A stretch of 64,000 nt of DNA from Pseudogymnoascus destructans (Eukaryota; Ascomycota; Leotiomycetes; Thelebolales; Thelebolaceae). The stretch lies in assembly GCF_001641265.1 (NCBI RefSeq), contig NW_020167542.1, forward strand, positions 372,001 to 436,000, read 5' to 3'. A model generated the notes under the pieces. That model did not search any database, was not told where the DNA came from, and saw only the letters and a list, made by a program, of their open reading frames with translations. Both the position numbers and the translations under genes were made by a program. This document shows, one piece after another, positions 42,262-52,549 of the stretch; position 1 is the first letter of the stretch, and the number at the start of each line of letters is the position of its first letter.

Positions 42262-44508
42262 CTAAACCATAACCATGCCCCCCGATGAGCCATGTACACT
42301 GGATTTCCTCCTACCCTCGTGCTGTCGTCCCGCTTGCCTTACATACGGCTTGATATGTATAGGCTCAACCAGCTCATAATCCGCTATTTCGTCAGCTTCC
42401 ACTTCCGATGCTTCTCCGGAAGCATCATCTGAAGCCTTTTCTGAGGCCTTTTCGTCGTCAGCAGCAACTTCATTGTCTGACTGTGCGACTATTTCCGGTG
42501 CATTCTCGGCCACTACCTGGTCGTCTGATAGCGCGATTGATTCCGGAGCGCTCTCGGCCACTACTTGGTTGCCAGGCTGCGCAGCTGTTGCTGAGGAATC
42601 CTCCGTCACTGCTTGGTTGCTGGTAGTGCCCTTGGCAAGGAATTCGGGATGCTGTGAGTTTATGAAGGGCATGAATTCAGAAGGTTGAGTAGCTTCTTCA
42701 ACAGTAGGCGAGGAGTCAGATTTTGCTACCACCAATGATGACGCCTCGACAAGATCGTAGAAGAGCATGAAGACACCACCTTGGTTGAGGACATTATCTT
42801 CACTTACTTGCGAAACGTCGTCGTCACTGAGTCGCCACCACTGGCTTCTCCTCGGGGTCTTCTCCTTTTCAAGTACTTCAACAGCCTCTTCCTCCGCCTC
42901 TTCTGCGGCTGGGTGCTTTCTATACGCAATATAGTGGCCATTTTCATGACGGCCGTAGTGCGTAACGACAGCGCGCAGCTCATAACTAGGACCACGGATC
43001 CTAGAACGCCTGCGCTGACTGGCAATCATTGACTCAGTCGGGTCAAGAAGCCATTCTTCGACACTGTCATCTGGCGCTTTGCCACTGCTCCCAAGACACC
43101 AGGGCCCAAGATCCAGCCTGTTCTGGAACTTGACCTCGGCGTAGTTCTTCTTCAGTTCTCCAGTCATCTCGTCAAACATGCTGCGATTGACGTGGATAAC
43201 TAGTGACTTTGGCGGTCTGGCAATAACAGCTTGCCGCGACTTTGTCGTAGTCATACGGTTCTTAGGCGGGATTTTGCACTTTTGCGTCAACGTCTTATCC
43301 TCGTAGTCATCATCTTCGAGTACCTCTTCCACAACCCTTAACCGTTCCAATACCGACTGGTGCCCTGCGTTGTTTGTGGACAAATCCTGTTCCTTATCCG
43401 CGAGAATTTTCAACAACCGTTCTGTCCTCAGAAGTGTGCACTTTCCGCACTGAACACCTTCTATCGACTCCAGGTCCGTGTACTCGTCCAGGCATTGAGA
43501 TATGTCGTAGCTCCAGGACTTGCCCAACGGCACCGTAAGACAGTTAAAGGGGATCATAGATAGGCCTTCCGAATAACCACAGCGAGTACAGCCGACCCGT
43601 TGAGCGAGAAGGCCTTCTAAGGGATTCCTGACGGTTGAGGTTGGCATTAATTCAGAGGGTGAAGATTTCTTCTCTTTTGCCACGGGTTCTGCCTGGTCTC
43701 TGGTCGTCAGCCCAGGAGAGTTGCTGATCTGTCCCATAGCCTTCTCTATCTCTTTGTCAATCTCATCAAGGACCTTGGAGAAGTACTCCTGCGCGTCTTG
43801 TTGTTGCCAGCTGCTCATCGACTTTAGAGCTGCTGGCGTCCATATCCGCTTTCCATTATTCGAGGGATCTTTTAGTCGGGCGATGAGGTCGCGTAACGAG
43901 TCTGCCATTTTCATCTCTGAATCATCCTTGGTTTGGTCCTTTTGGGAACCGGGTCCATTGAGGTAATTCGAGAACGAATCCAGCGACGCCAGCCCTTGGA
44001 GAACGCTATTCTGGTAGCAAGAATTATCCCAGTTCCCCAGGCCCGCCGGAATCCCCCCCTGCCCTTGTGCGACTAAGTTTATCGCGGATAGGCTCGAGAG
44101 CCTTCGTCGTCCAGCTTGCGCCACCGTCCCCACCGTCCCAAGTATTCTGTTCTGTCCGTCTAATCCCATGGCTCGTCGCATGATTTCCCTCTTTGCCGCA
44201 TGGGTCCTGGGGACACGTCGAGGGTTTCCGCCGGCCGTATTTGCTCGAGTCTCTTTGTCAATGATATCGACGAGCCTCGAAGGTGTAAAGTGGATAATCC
44301 AGTTCCAGAACAGTTCCGGCAGAGACAGAAGGTTGTAGTCCAAGCTATAGAGTGTGCTGTATATGATAGCGCCGATAAGGATTATTATAGGTATTCCGAT
44401 ATTCAAATATTTCCGCCACTGGGATTCGTCGCCGTGGTAGTCTTGGTGGTATTCGTAGCTCAGTTCATCACCATATAAGTCGCGAAGCACTTTCTCGTGG
44501 AGACTCAT
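42262..44508 (-). CDS. UBP1: Membrane-anchored ubiquitin-specific protease, Ubp1-like
   Basis: Single exon, 748 aa. A transmembrane helix near residues 35-57 (IGIPIIILIGAIIYSTLYSL) anchors it, as in yeast Ubp1 and USP30. The Cys box is GLGNWDNSCYQNSVLQGLAS with nucleophile Cys. Zinc-ribbon pairs CTRCGYSE and CGKC lie between. The His box is THYGRHENGHYIAYRKH. The C-terminal 170 residues carry three degenerate 20-residue repeats (DDQVVAENAPEIVAQS type) and an Asp/Glu/Ala-rich tail. It cleaves ubiquitin from substrates at the ER or mitochondrial surface. The start at 44508 fits the membrane segment position. Confidence 0.93.
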   Translation of the reverse strand: MSLHEKVLRDLYGDELSYEYHQDYHGDESQWRKYLNIGIPIIILIGAIIYSTLYSLDYNLLSLPELFWNWIIHFTPSRLVDIIDKETRANTAGGNPRRVPRTHAAKREIMRRAMGLDGQNRILGTVGTVAQAGRRRLSSLSAINLVAQGQGGIPAGLGNWDNSCYQNSVLQGLASLDSFSNYLNGPGSQKDQTKDDSEMKMADSLRDLIARLKDPSNNGKRIWTPAALKSMSSWQQQDAQEYFSKVLDEIDKEIEKAMGQISNSPGLTTRDQAEPVAKEKKSSPSELMPTSTVRNPLEGLLAQRVGCTRCGYSEGLSMIPFNCLTVPLGKSWSYDISQCLDEYTDLESIEGVQCGKCTLLRTERLLKILADKEQDLSTNNAGHQSVLERLRVVEEVLEDDDYEDKTLTQKCKIPPKNRMTTTKSRQAVIARPPKSLVIHVNRSMFDEMTGELKKNYAEVKFQNRLDLGPWCLGSSGKAPDDSVEEWLLDPTESMIASQRRRSRIRGPSYELRAVVTHYGRHENGHYIAYRKHPAAEEAEEEAVEVLEKEKTPRRSQWWRLSDDDVSQVSEDNVLNQGGVFMLFYDLVEASSLVVAKSDSSPTVEEATQPSEFMPFINSQHPEFLAKGTTSNQAVTEDSSATAAQPGNQVVAESAPESIALSDDQVVAENAPEIVAQSDNEVAADDEKASEKASDDASGEASEVEADEIADYELVEPIHIKPYVRQAGRQHEGRRKSSVHGSSGGMVMV

Positions 44509-44814
44509 CGTAACGCATGGGGGCTGTCTGTTCGGTATGCGCGTAATAAATATAGTTCTCTTGCCCGCTATCTAAAGCTGGATCTGAATATCTGGCCTTT
44601 TCTAGGGCCTAATGTTGCTATCGTGAATGCATAGAGTCAATGTGGAGAAGATGGTATGTCTCGAGGTCAAGTGGATGGATTAGAGTTGGATGGCATTCCA
44701 GATCGCCCTAGCGTCTATTGGCAATCTGCAACACTAAAACAATTTTGATAACGACAGAACGAAGTGGGGGAACAAAACATCCACTGAATAAAATCACAAC
44801 GAATTTTTTCGAAT
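44509..44814. other. Divergent promoter UBP1/ALB1
   Basis: 306 bp between start codons. No distinct element recognised. Confidence 0.45.
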
Positions 44815-45419
44815 ATGGCGAAGTCAGCTCCACCAAAAAAGAAGATCGGTGGGTGCTTCTGTTTACTCTTGTAATGCCATTTTAACTGATATTTTTAGTT
44901 GCTTCCGTGCGCTCTCGCGCAGCAAAGCGAGCATCATCGCCCAGTATCGATACCGATAAGTCGCTCAAAGATGCCAAACCACCATCCGAGACAAAAACAC
45001 CTGCAGTGCTAGGTATCCATCACGGTGCCGGCATTACCAAGAAGTCCAAGCATGGCAGGAAGGCAGTGTTGAGCGCGAGGGCCAAGCGGAGACAAGAGAT
45101 CTCAATGGACAGAGCTGAGGCGGCAATGGACAAGAAGTCAACGAAGATTGAGAAGAGCAAGGATCGTGCCAGGACTATACAGGGCAGGAGCAAAACTTGG
45201 GATGAGCAGAACCGCAGGATGCTCGCCAGGAAGGAAATGGAAGCTGCGATCGCAATTGAGCGCGAGCAGGGCGGCGACTGGGTTGACAAATCTGGCGATG
45301 ACGAGGCTGAGAAGACGACCACTGCTGCTCCTACTGATACTGGCGATATTCAGATGGATTTGTCTTCTGCCACAGCTGGTGCCATTGCAGCGGAAGAAGA
45401 CGTGGAGGAAGAATTATGA
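44815..45419 (+). CDS. ALB1: Pre-60S shuttling factor Alb1
   Basis: CDS join(44815..44848,44899..45419), 184 aa. The short first exon gives MAKSAPPKKKI and joins VASVRSRAAKRASSPSID. The conserved Alb1 core is HHGAGITKKSKHGRKAVLSA, RAKRRQEISMDRAEAAMDK, and SKDRARTIQGRSKTWDEQNR. The C terminus is acidic. Alb1 travels with Arx1 on late pre-60S particles from the nucleolus to the cytoplasm. Its neighbour LAS1 also works on the 60S pathway. Confidence 0.9.
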
Positions 45420-45869
45420 TCGCAACGAGATATGTTCTGGGATGGCTTTGGAGTATGGCGTTGGTGGGATAAAATTATACCATATCGAGAAGAATATCAC
45501 GATGGCAAATAATGCTCTTTGACATTAGACAACTTTGAAATTAAAATATATGCTAACAAATATTCTGGACGGATACTCGTAGAGTACATGTAATAATATT
45601 TGTTTAATTCGCTCCAATACAGAACGGTACGGCCACTAAAAACGTTTCCATTGGCAGTGAAGACCGAATATAGAAGGGAAAAAACCCTTGGAAAATAGGA
45701 AAAAAAGTGTCATACTTTCTGGCTGCTATTTCTGGCTGCTCTTTGCTCTGTTTTGCCTTCGTTGTTCTTCACCGACAAGGCTGAACGAGGCTGAAAATCT
45801 ATAATTCCAGGCCATTACTGGCTTCATCAGGATTCACCTCCATCACCCAGGGCACAACTACTCAGCGGC
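45420..45869. other. Intergenic ALB1-LAS1
   Basis: 450 bp with no exon. It holds a TTTCTGGCTGCT duplication at 45717-45740. Confidence 0.5.
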
Positions 45870-46842
45870 ATGGTACAATATATCATTACCCCATGGCGCG
45901 ACCGCGATGAGCTCATTAAAGTGCGGCAAGCCTTCTACCAGAAGCCCTCCAATGGAGGCCCACCCGACAAGGAAGCCTGGCAAAATGCCGTAGCCCTCGT
46001 TTCCGTCTGGGCACAACGAGGCAACTGCCCTCATCTAATAGAGTCTACTGCACTCTTAATATCAGCAAGCGTCAATGATAAACCAGGCAGTTCTGCATAT
46101 GCCGTGCGGGCTGCCTATTCCGCTGCGTTCTGTCGGTGGGTTGGCGCGAGACCTCGTCGAAACACTATGGCTAATCGTACGCAGTTTCGTTACCGGACTT
46201 CTCGACGGATACCAAGATAAGAAGCACAAGCTTAGCATGTTTTCAATAGCAAAGAATATTGGACTCCCGGCAACGTTTGTGGAGTTGCGGCATCAGTGTA
46301 CGCATGAAGAATTGCCGTCTTTGGGCAAGTTGCGCGGCGCTTGCGAGCGGTCTCTGGATTGGATATGGGGGCAATATTGGTCGAGTCTGGAAGGCAAAGA
46401 TAAATCGTCGGGATTGGACGAAGAACCGGAAAGTGTCGAGGATTTGAGTATGGTTTTACAGGAATATATGGTGTGGAAAGAAGGCACAGGGAGTTCGGAT
46501 GAAGGCCAACGATTATCCTTCGTGCGTAGGCTGAGGAAATGGAACACCGATCAGATCCTAGATACTCTTCATGAGTTCAGGGAACCTGGATCTGCAGATT
46601 CCGGCATAATGCTGAAATCGATCCGACTCACAAGGGGAATCTTACACGGCACGGCTGACCCGGACGCATTTCGCCCTGTGGAAGAAGAGGATGGTAGTGT
46701 GGGCAACGGCCAAGGCGAAGCATGTACGGGTTCTAACGCGGTAGAGCAAACCTCGAGCGGTCTTGATGACGATGACGAGGAAAACCTGGGCTGGAATCTT
46801 TGGGAAGGGCCCTGGACTCCGAAGCCTATTGGAACTGTATGA
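45870..46842 (+). CDS. LAS1: Pre-rRNA (ITS2) endoribonuclease Las1
   Basis: CDS join(45870..46135,46185..46842), 307 aa. The intron joins AAYSAAFCR to FVTGLLDGYQDKK, the conserved Las1 block. The family start VQYIITPWRDRDELIKVRQA is present. The HEPN nuclease motif RHxxTH appears as ELRHQCTHEELPS, and LDWIWGQYW follows. Las1 with Grc3 cleaves ITS2 during 60S maturation in the nucleolus. The tail after residue 190 is acidic and ends in WNLWEGPWTPKPIGTV; this WxPxPIG end is the segment that inserts into Grc3 in structurally studied complexes. The protein is shorter than yeast Las1 but has all key parts. Confidence 0.95.
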
Positions 46843-47696
46843 TAGAACGTTTCCTTATATTAAAGATACCCGGCTTATGCCACAATGCTCAATGCACTCT
46901 TCACATCCTACTTACAGCAATATCGCCAGGAGTTTACTGTCACGGGTGTGCATTGGTTGCTGCACAAGTTCAAGGTGGTATTTTGGATCAGTGATGTTTT
47001 AAAAGCAATTGTATTGTTTTGCATGAGAATATCGCTAAAAGGCACCGAACACGATCCTCAAGAGATGAGGAAAGTAGATTGGCACGATCTAGCTATCACT
47101 ATTGCTTCAGTGTCCACACTCGCTCGCTCTGGGAATGGAGGCGGCGGGCTCTAGCTTATAATGAAGAAGCGTATGGTTGCCCAAAGGGCGACAAACGTAA
47201 GGAAATAAGAAATTGCAGTAACAGTATACTTTGCCTACCATGCATAGATTCTCGTTGCAAGATCTCTACACGGGCATCTCGAGTATGCGAGTTTCGATGA
47301 AGAGAAAGCTTTCCTGTCAAGAGAACTTTCCTTTAATTTGCAACCGACACGCTAGTGCGTAGTGCTTGCATTAGCGCCTGGCGGGGCAGGAGGCTGGACG
47401 TGTGCTCTGGATCTTGAAGGAGCTCGAAATAAGTGCAGTAATTCGTAAGAACCAGTCGCAATTACAGTTTTCTAGATATTAGAATATATCGTGTACTTGT
47501 GAAGCTATTCTGATGCAGTTGCCTAAACTTTTGGCTCTGACTACAGAACCTGAGTGCCTTCTCTACGCTTCCTGGCGACTCGCCCTCGGTAGCGTCGCGT
47601 CGCGCTTTTGCCCAGTCGTAGTTGCGTCACAAAAGCTAATGCGAAAAGCCAACCCCACTGTCGTCGACGCCTCGCCGAGGTGCGAAGGACCTCACA
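46843..47696. other. Intergenic LAS1 to EF-hand gene
   Basis: Open frames at 46885-47300 and 47513-47737 have no domain content and look like chance frames in 3' and 5' flanks. Nothing else noted. Confidence 0.5.
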
Positions 47697-48315
47697 ATGG
47701 TACGCTTGATATAAAACGTCGACATTACTTCCACTAACAAATCCACAGCCTGCGAAACGTCGCGCGCCGTCAGGTGGTGAGCCTTCTGCTCCCCCCAAAC
47801 CCCGCCAGTCGAAGCTGGCCAAGGAACACAACATCAGCGGACATGAAGAAAACGAAATAAAGGAGGCCTTTTCTCTATTCTCGATTCCGCAGAAAGGCGA
47901 AAAGGAGGGTGTGATACCAACGCAGGATGTCAAGAAGGCCATGATTGCGCTCGGTGTCCAGCCGTCGAAGCCGGAGTTGGCGGAGTTTCTTGAGATTTTA
48001 GACCCAGACTCGGAGGGATATGCGCCGTATAGCTCGTTTGTGGCTATCTGTGCACTGAAGATGAGGGCAAAAGACAATGATACCAGTGCAAAGGATGAGG
48101 AGGTGGAGCAGGGATATCTTCTCTTTACGAATGGAACGGACGGACCCATCACAATGGCACATTTGAAGCGGACTGCGGCGATGCTGAAGGAAGATGTCAG
48201 TGAAGATCTCTTGAAGGACATGATCCTGGAAGCAAACGGAGGATCAGGTCTCACGAAGGGAGTGGGGAGGGAAGAATTTGCAGAGGTAATGAAGAGGGCT
48301 GGTGTTTGGCGATGA
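47697..48315 (+). CDS. EF-hand protein, calmodulin/centrin superfamily
   Basis: CDS join(47697..47699,47749..48315), 189 aa. Exon 1 is the ATG alone, followed by donor GTACGC; the intron has a CTAAC branch site. The protein begins MPAKRRAPSGGEPSAPPKPR and has a basic, Pro-rich N terminus, then EIKEAFSLF. Four EF-hand positions follow, mostly degenerate: only DPDSEGYAPYSS keeps several calcium ligands. The layout (EAFSLF, VIPTQDVKKAMIALG, ELAEFLEILD, GREEFAEVMKRAG) is that of a myosin light chain or Cdc31-like protein that may bind targets without calcium. The exact ortholog is not assigned. Confidence 0.9.
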
Positions 48316-48683
48316 GACTCTTTCTGATCAGACACTTTGTGTGCTTTTTGGAGTTATGGCGTGGGGGAGGGTAGGGGGGTGTCAATAATGATGATGATAT
48401 ATTACATCTGGGAGACTTCAGGGACGATGAGTGTCACATGTGCCCAATAAAATGGTACGGGGTTTGGACCTGTATTTATATATACTTCTACTTTAATGCA
48501 GAACTATCTGCCAGGGTGACTTAAATCGCATCGAATTTCAAACTCTCGGAGTCGACACAATCGTCAACTCGTATCTGCACTCGCCAAGCTTCGACTTAGC
48601 GTCTAACCCTACTACTGAGAGTTTCTATGGAACTCCGCCTCTCGTATTGATACTTTCCCCCTTCCTCCTTCACATAATCCACT
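48316..48683. other. Convergent 3' flanks
   Basis: Between the EF-hand gene and the eIF4E gene. No feature recognised. Confidence 0.5.
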
Positions 48684-49540
48684 TCACTTCTTGTCAGAGG
48701 ATTCTTCCCTCGTCTCCGCACCCACAGGCGCCTTGAAACCAGCGTGGTCAGAGTGCTTCTTGTAGAAGTAATTATCTGGCCTCGGCTTCATCTCATCTGG
48801 CAGCTCCTCTAAAACCGTTGCTAAGATGGCATCTACTGACTTCTGTTTCGACGATTCTCGGTGCCAGACGGATATTAAGTGAGAGTTGAATCGGACAGAC
48901 AAGCCAACTCCGCACAACTGGTCACCTACGTTTGATCTGATTAGTTTCTCATACGTGTAATGCAAGTATCCGAGCTTTCACTCACCAGTATCAAGGCAGC
49001 TCTGCAGTTTCTCTCCAATGGCCATGAGCTGGACCCTGGTCCAAAAGTCTGGCCCCGAAGCCTTGGGGACACGGAATGTCCAGCTGCCACCATTTATGTT
49101 TCTCCTGTCCTCCCAGATTGGTTGAAAGCCTTGCTTGAAAAGGTAGATAGACTCTCGCATCTTTATTTGATCAACAGGGGTATTATTGTTGTATCGCCAG
49201 AAGTCCTGCACGCTCTCAATCTGGTGGGCGAGCTGTTCTAAGGTGGCCTCATAGTTTCCATCTGGAGCCTTCTTTGGGTCTTTCCCTTGCGGTCTGTGAG
49301 ACGTCAGTGACCTGTCGGCAGCGTGGAACTTTATAACACAAGGAGATACACCGGTAGGATTGGATCTTGGAGCCTTTACCTATCAAAGTACACATTCCAG
49401 TAATGCTGGGTTGGCAGGGCCCGCATGGCCTTGAGCATGTTATTCTTGGCATCGTTTCGCTCATCAGCTGGCGATGTTAACTCTGAGTCCTCAGGCGCTG
49501 GTGCTATTCCCCTGGTGAGGAGAGACTGTCGGAGCGCCAT
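48684..49540 (-). CDS. eIF4E family, class II (4EHP-like) cap-binding protein
   Basis: CDS complement(join(48684..48925,48986..49293,49380..49540)), 236 aa. The eIF4E core is clear: PTQHYWNVYFDR, IESVQDFWRYNNN, ESIYLFKQGFQPIWEDRRNI, NGGSWTFRVPK, LCGVGLSVRFNSHLISVWHR. The cap-sandwiching Trp of loop 2 (PIWED) is kept, but the first cap Trp position reads Tyr (GNYEATLEQL), the class II pattern of 4EHP and nCBP proteins. Such proteins bind the mRNA cap but usually repress or specialise translation. The C-terminal FKAPVGAETREE tail is variable. This is probably not the main cytosolic eIF4E. Confidence 0.9.
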
Positions 49541-49855
49541 CTACGGGAAGACTACGGTCCTAGCCGCTTTATACTAAGGTCACTGTGTCCTTGGCGCTTC
49601 AGCAAACTGTTTGCGAAGAGATAGAGTAGCAATGGAGCTTTGGCGACGGGACGATGGTATTTACTTGGAGGACAGAGTATGTAGCTACTTTTGAGAGGAC
49701 GTTGGCCGAAACGGGGGACCGTGGTATTGGCGGGGGACCCTGGTATTGGCGGGGGTCATGTGGGGTCCATGCGCCTGAGAGTGGCAGCTAAATTAGTCGC
49801 TATCTCTTATCGAAATATTTCTTTGCCATCCAAGAAACACAAATTATACCGCGCC
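49541..49855. other. Divergent promoter with an imperfect direct repeat
   Basis: Two copies of GGGGGACCNTGGTATTGGCG lie in tandem at 49714-49755. Otherwise no feature. The downstream gene's frame is open through this repeat but the first good ATG is 49856. Confidence 0.5.
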
Positions 49856-50365
49856 ATGGCCGGAAAACCAGACACTGTCGATACCAACGGCTCTGCCGAG
49901 AAGGACCGAGAAGATGCAAGGAGTACGGACTCTGAATCTGAAGAGGACCGCCAGAACGAGACCGAAAATAAGACAAACAAAGTTATGAATGTCCAACCGA
50001 TGGATCGGAAGCCAAAATTCGACTTCGCGTCTCTGAAAAGCAACTCCTCCCTTATGAACAAACTTCCGGGATTTTTGGCCGAGATGGATGCTGCAAATCG
50101 CGAGCTCGAAGCCGAAAAGAAGGCTGGTACCATTGCAGAGCGACGCCTCGAAATCGACGACGACGAAGAGGAAGGCGAGAAGGCTGAACAGTATATCGAG
50201 ATGAACCTCGGACTTGGAGTTCTTGAGGAAAAGACAAGCGATTCTGAGACAAGTTCTGAGGGCGAATCCAGCGACGATGAAGACGTTATGGACAAGCTCA
50301 TGGGAGCCGAAAAAGACTCCAAAGATGAAGGCGAGAAGAAGAAAGTTGGCATTGAAGAGGTCTGA
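49856..50365 (+). CDS. NOPCHAP1/DUF4598-like acidic protein
   Basis: Single exon, 169 aa, from MAGKPDTVDTNGSAEKDRED. After an acidic, Ser-rich start there is a conserved-looking centre: KFDFASLKSNSSLMNKLPGF, LAEMDAANRELEAEKKAG, and YIEMNLGLGVLEE, then an acidic tail. The LPGFL..M..AN.EL and IEMNLGLGVLE pieces match my memory of the NOPCHAP1 (C12orf45) family, a chaperone that links box C/D snoRNP protein NOP58 to the R2TP complex. The family call is moderate; the gene itself is secure. Confidence 0.65.
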   Translation: MAGKPDTVDTNGSAEKDREDARSTDSESEEDRQNETENKTNKVMNVQPMDRKPKFDFASLKSNSSLMNKLPGFLAEMDAANRELEAEKKAGTIAERRLEIDDDEEEGEKAEQYIEMNLGLGVLEEKTSDSETSSEGESSDDEDVMDKLMGAEKDSKDEGEKKKVGIEEV

Positions 50366-51005
50366 ACTAGAGCCTCGCAGGGATCCGCTATGTCCAGAAC
50401 AGCGCCACCATGCGCCATAACGTTGTCATATTGAGAGTGCGCATTCAATTGGAGGGGCTATAAGGTATACGATACGATATCAACGAGCATTCGGAGTTGG
50501 GATGGGGGCATATGTTTCATGGGAGAAGGTTGCACGGGGGAGTTATGGGATAATGGGTGTATATTTCTGGGCCGAAGGTGTATATACTTGATATGAATGG
50601 GTACCAATGTCTGCGGAAACGCATGGCAGGAGTTTTACCAGCATTGGCGGGGCCATTTTCAGCATATGGGCATAGGATTGGTTTCGGGGAAAATCGCCAT
50701 TCGACCCTACCCTGCATCATAGATGATTTGCAGGCTTTTCAACCTGCACACGACCTTAATATGAAGCTGTAAATTCTCTAGTAAGATTTCATTTTATTTT
50801 TTTCTCGTAATTGTGATTTGATATGGGTGATGACGGACTGGCTGAGAATCGGTGATAAAAGCACCGACGTATTATCACGTGATTACCCGATCTGTCAACG
50901 TTCCCGAGCTAAGAAATTTGATGTTCAGGCACGTCTCGCGATTTCCGAATACGGACCATCAATCTTTCCATTTCTTTCCTTTCTGTACCTATAGCTCTGG
51001 TCAGG
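50366..51005. other. Intergenic upstream of TUF1
   Basis: No gene. Contains the E-box at 50875 and, just before the ATG, a CT-rich leader (CTTTCCATTTCTTTCCTTTC). Confidence 0.5.
50875..50882. promoter_or_regulatory. TCACGTGA palindrome upstream of mitochondrial EF-Tu
   Basis: Perfect 8-bp E-box about 124 bp before the TUF1 ATG, a typical distance for a fungal upstream activating site. bHLH (Cbf1-type) binding is inference. Confidence 0.45.
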
Positions 51006-52549
51006 ATGCCAGCCTTTACCAGATCAATTGTTCCTTTCCTGCGGACCGCAAGGGCTGCTACTCAGCAACGCAATGCTGTCAGCCCATTGCACCATGCGTT
51101 GAAGCGCGGAAATGGAGTTGACTCCATGCGCATGTACGCTGCTGCTTTCGAGCGTACCAAGCCCCATGTGAACATTGGTATGATTGGCGTCTCTGCTTCA
51201 GTTTTTGAGAGTTTTGCAAGTATCTGACTTCATTAGGAACGATTGGCCACGTCGATCACGGAAAGGTATACATACGAAGACCTCCTTTTTTCAACCAACA
51301 ACTAACAGTTTTCTAGACCACCCTCACAGCCGCCATAACAAAGCGTCAAGCCGAAAAGGGTCTTGCCAACTTCCTCGACTATAGTTCCATCGACAAGGCT
51401 CCCGAGGAGCGCAAGCGTGGTATCACCATCGCGACATCCCACGTCGAGTACGCCACTGAAGAGAAGCATTACTCCCACGTCGACTGCCCAGGTCACGCCG
51501 ATTACATCAAGAACATGATTACTGGTGCCGCCAACATGGACGGTGCGATTATCGTTGTTGCAGCTTCGGACGGACAAATGCCCCAGACAAGAGAGCATCT
51601 GCTTTTGGCCCGCCAAGTCGGTGTCCAGAAGATCGTCGTCTTCGTTAACAAGGTCGACGCTCTCGAGGACCCGGAGATGTTGGAGCTTGTCGAGATGGAG
51701 ATGCGTGAGCTTCTTACCACCTACGGATTTGAGGGTGATGAGACCCCTATCATTCTTGGCTCAGCACTTTGCGCCATGGAGGGACGTCGCCCAGAGATTG
51801 GCGAGCAGAAGATTGATGAGCTGATGAAGGCTGTCGACACCTGGATCCCAACCCCCGTCCGTGAGCTTGAAAAACCTTTCTTGATGTCTGTCGAGGATGT
51901 GTTCTCCATTCCCGGACGTGGTACGGTCGCCTCGGGACGTGTTGAGCGTGGTACCCTCAAGAGGGATGCCGAGGTTGAGATCGTCGGCAAGGGCGACACC
52001 CCAATCAAGACCAAGGTTACCGATATCGAGACCTTCAAGAAGTCCTGCGACGAGTCGAGGGCAGGAGACAACTCTGGTCTTCTCCTCCGTGGTGTTAAGC
52101 GTGAAGATATCCGCAGAGGAATGGTCATTGCTGCCCCTGGATCCCAGAAGGCTCACAAGTCTTTCTTGACTTCGATGTACGTTCTCACCAAGGAGGAGGG
52201 TGGACGCCACACCGGTTTCCACGAGAACTACCGCCCACAGATGTTCATCCGCACTGCTGATGAGTCTGCCACCTTCACCTGGCCAGAGGGAACTGAGGAT
52301 TCGCACTCCAAGATGGTCATGCCAGGAGACAACGTCGAGATGAAGTGTGATATCCACACCCCTGTTGCCGTCGAGGTTGGTCAGCGCTTCAATGTCAGGT
52401 TAGTATTTCCATGCCATTATGTTTCCATGCCATTATATTTCTATGCCCTTTCCTTTTTGGGCGATACGCTTCGATCATTGCTGACTAAGCGGTACAGGGA
52501 GGGAGGCCGCACTGTCGCTACGGGACTTATCACTCGCATTCTCAAGTAG
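51006..52549 (+). CDS. TUF1: Mitochondrial elongation factor EF-Tu
   Basis: CDS join(51006..51177,51237..51265,51317..52398,52498..52549), 444 aa. The N terminus (PAFTRSIVPFLRTARAATQQ) is a mitochondrial presequence. A 29-bp second exon carries the P-loop GHVDHGK. G-domain motifs continue with RGITIATSHVEY, DCPGHADY, NKVD and GSALCAMEG. Domains 2 and 3 follow (VFSIPGRGTVASGRVERGT, GDNVEMKCDIHTPVAVEVGQ), and the last exon supplies EGGRTVATGLITRILK. It delivers aminoacyl-tRNA to mitochondrial ribosomes. The last intron contains a duplicated TTTCCATGCCATTAT. Confidence 0.97.
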
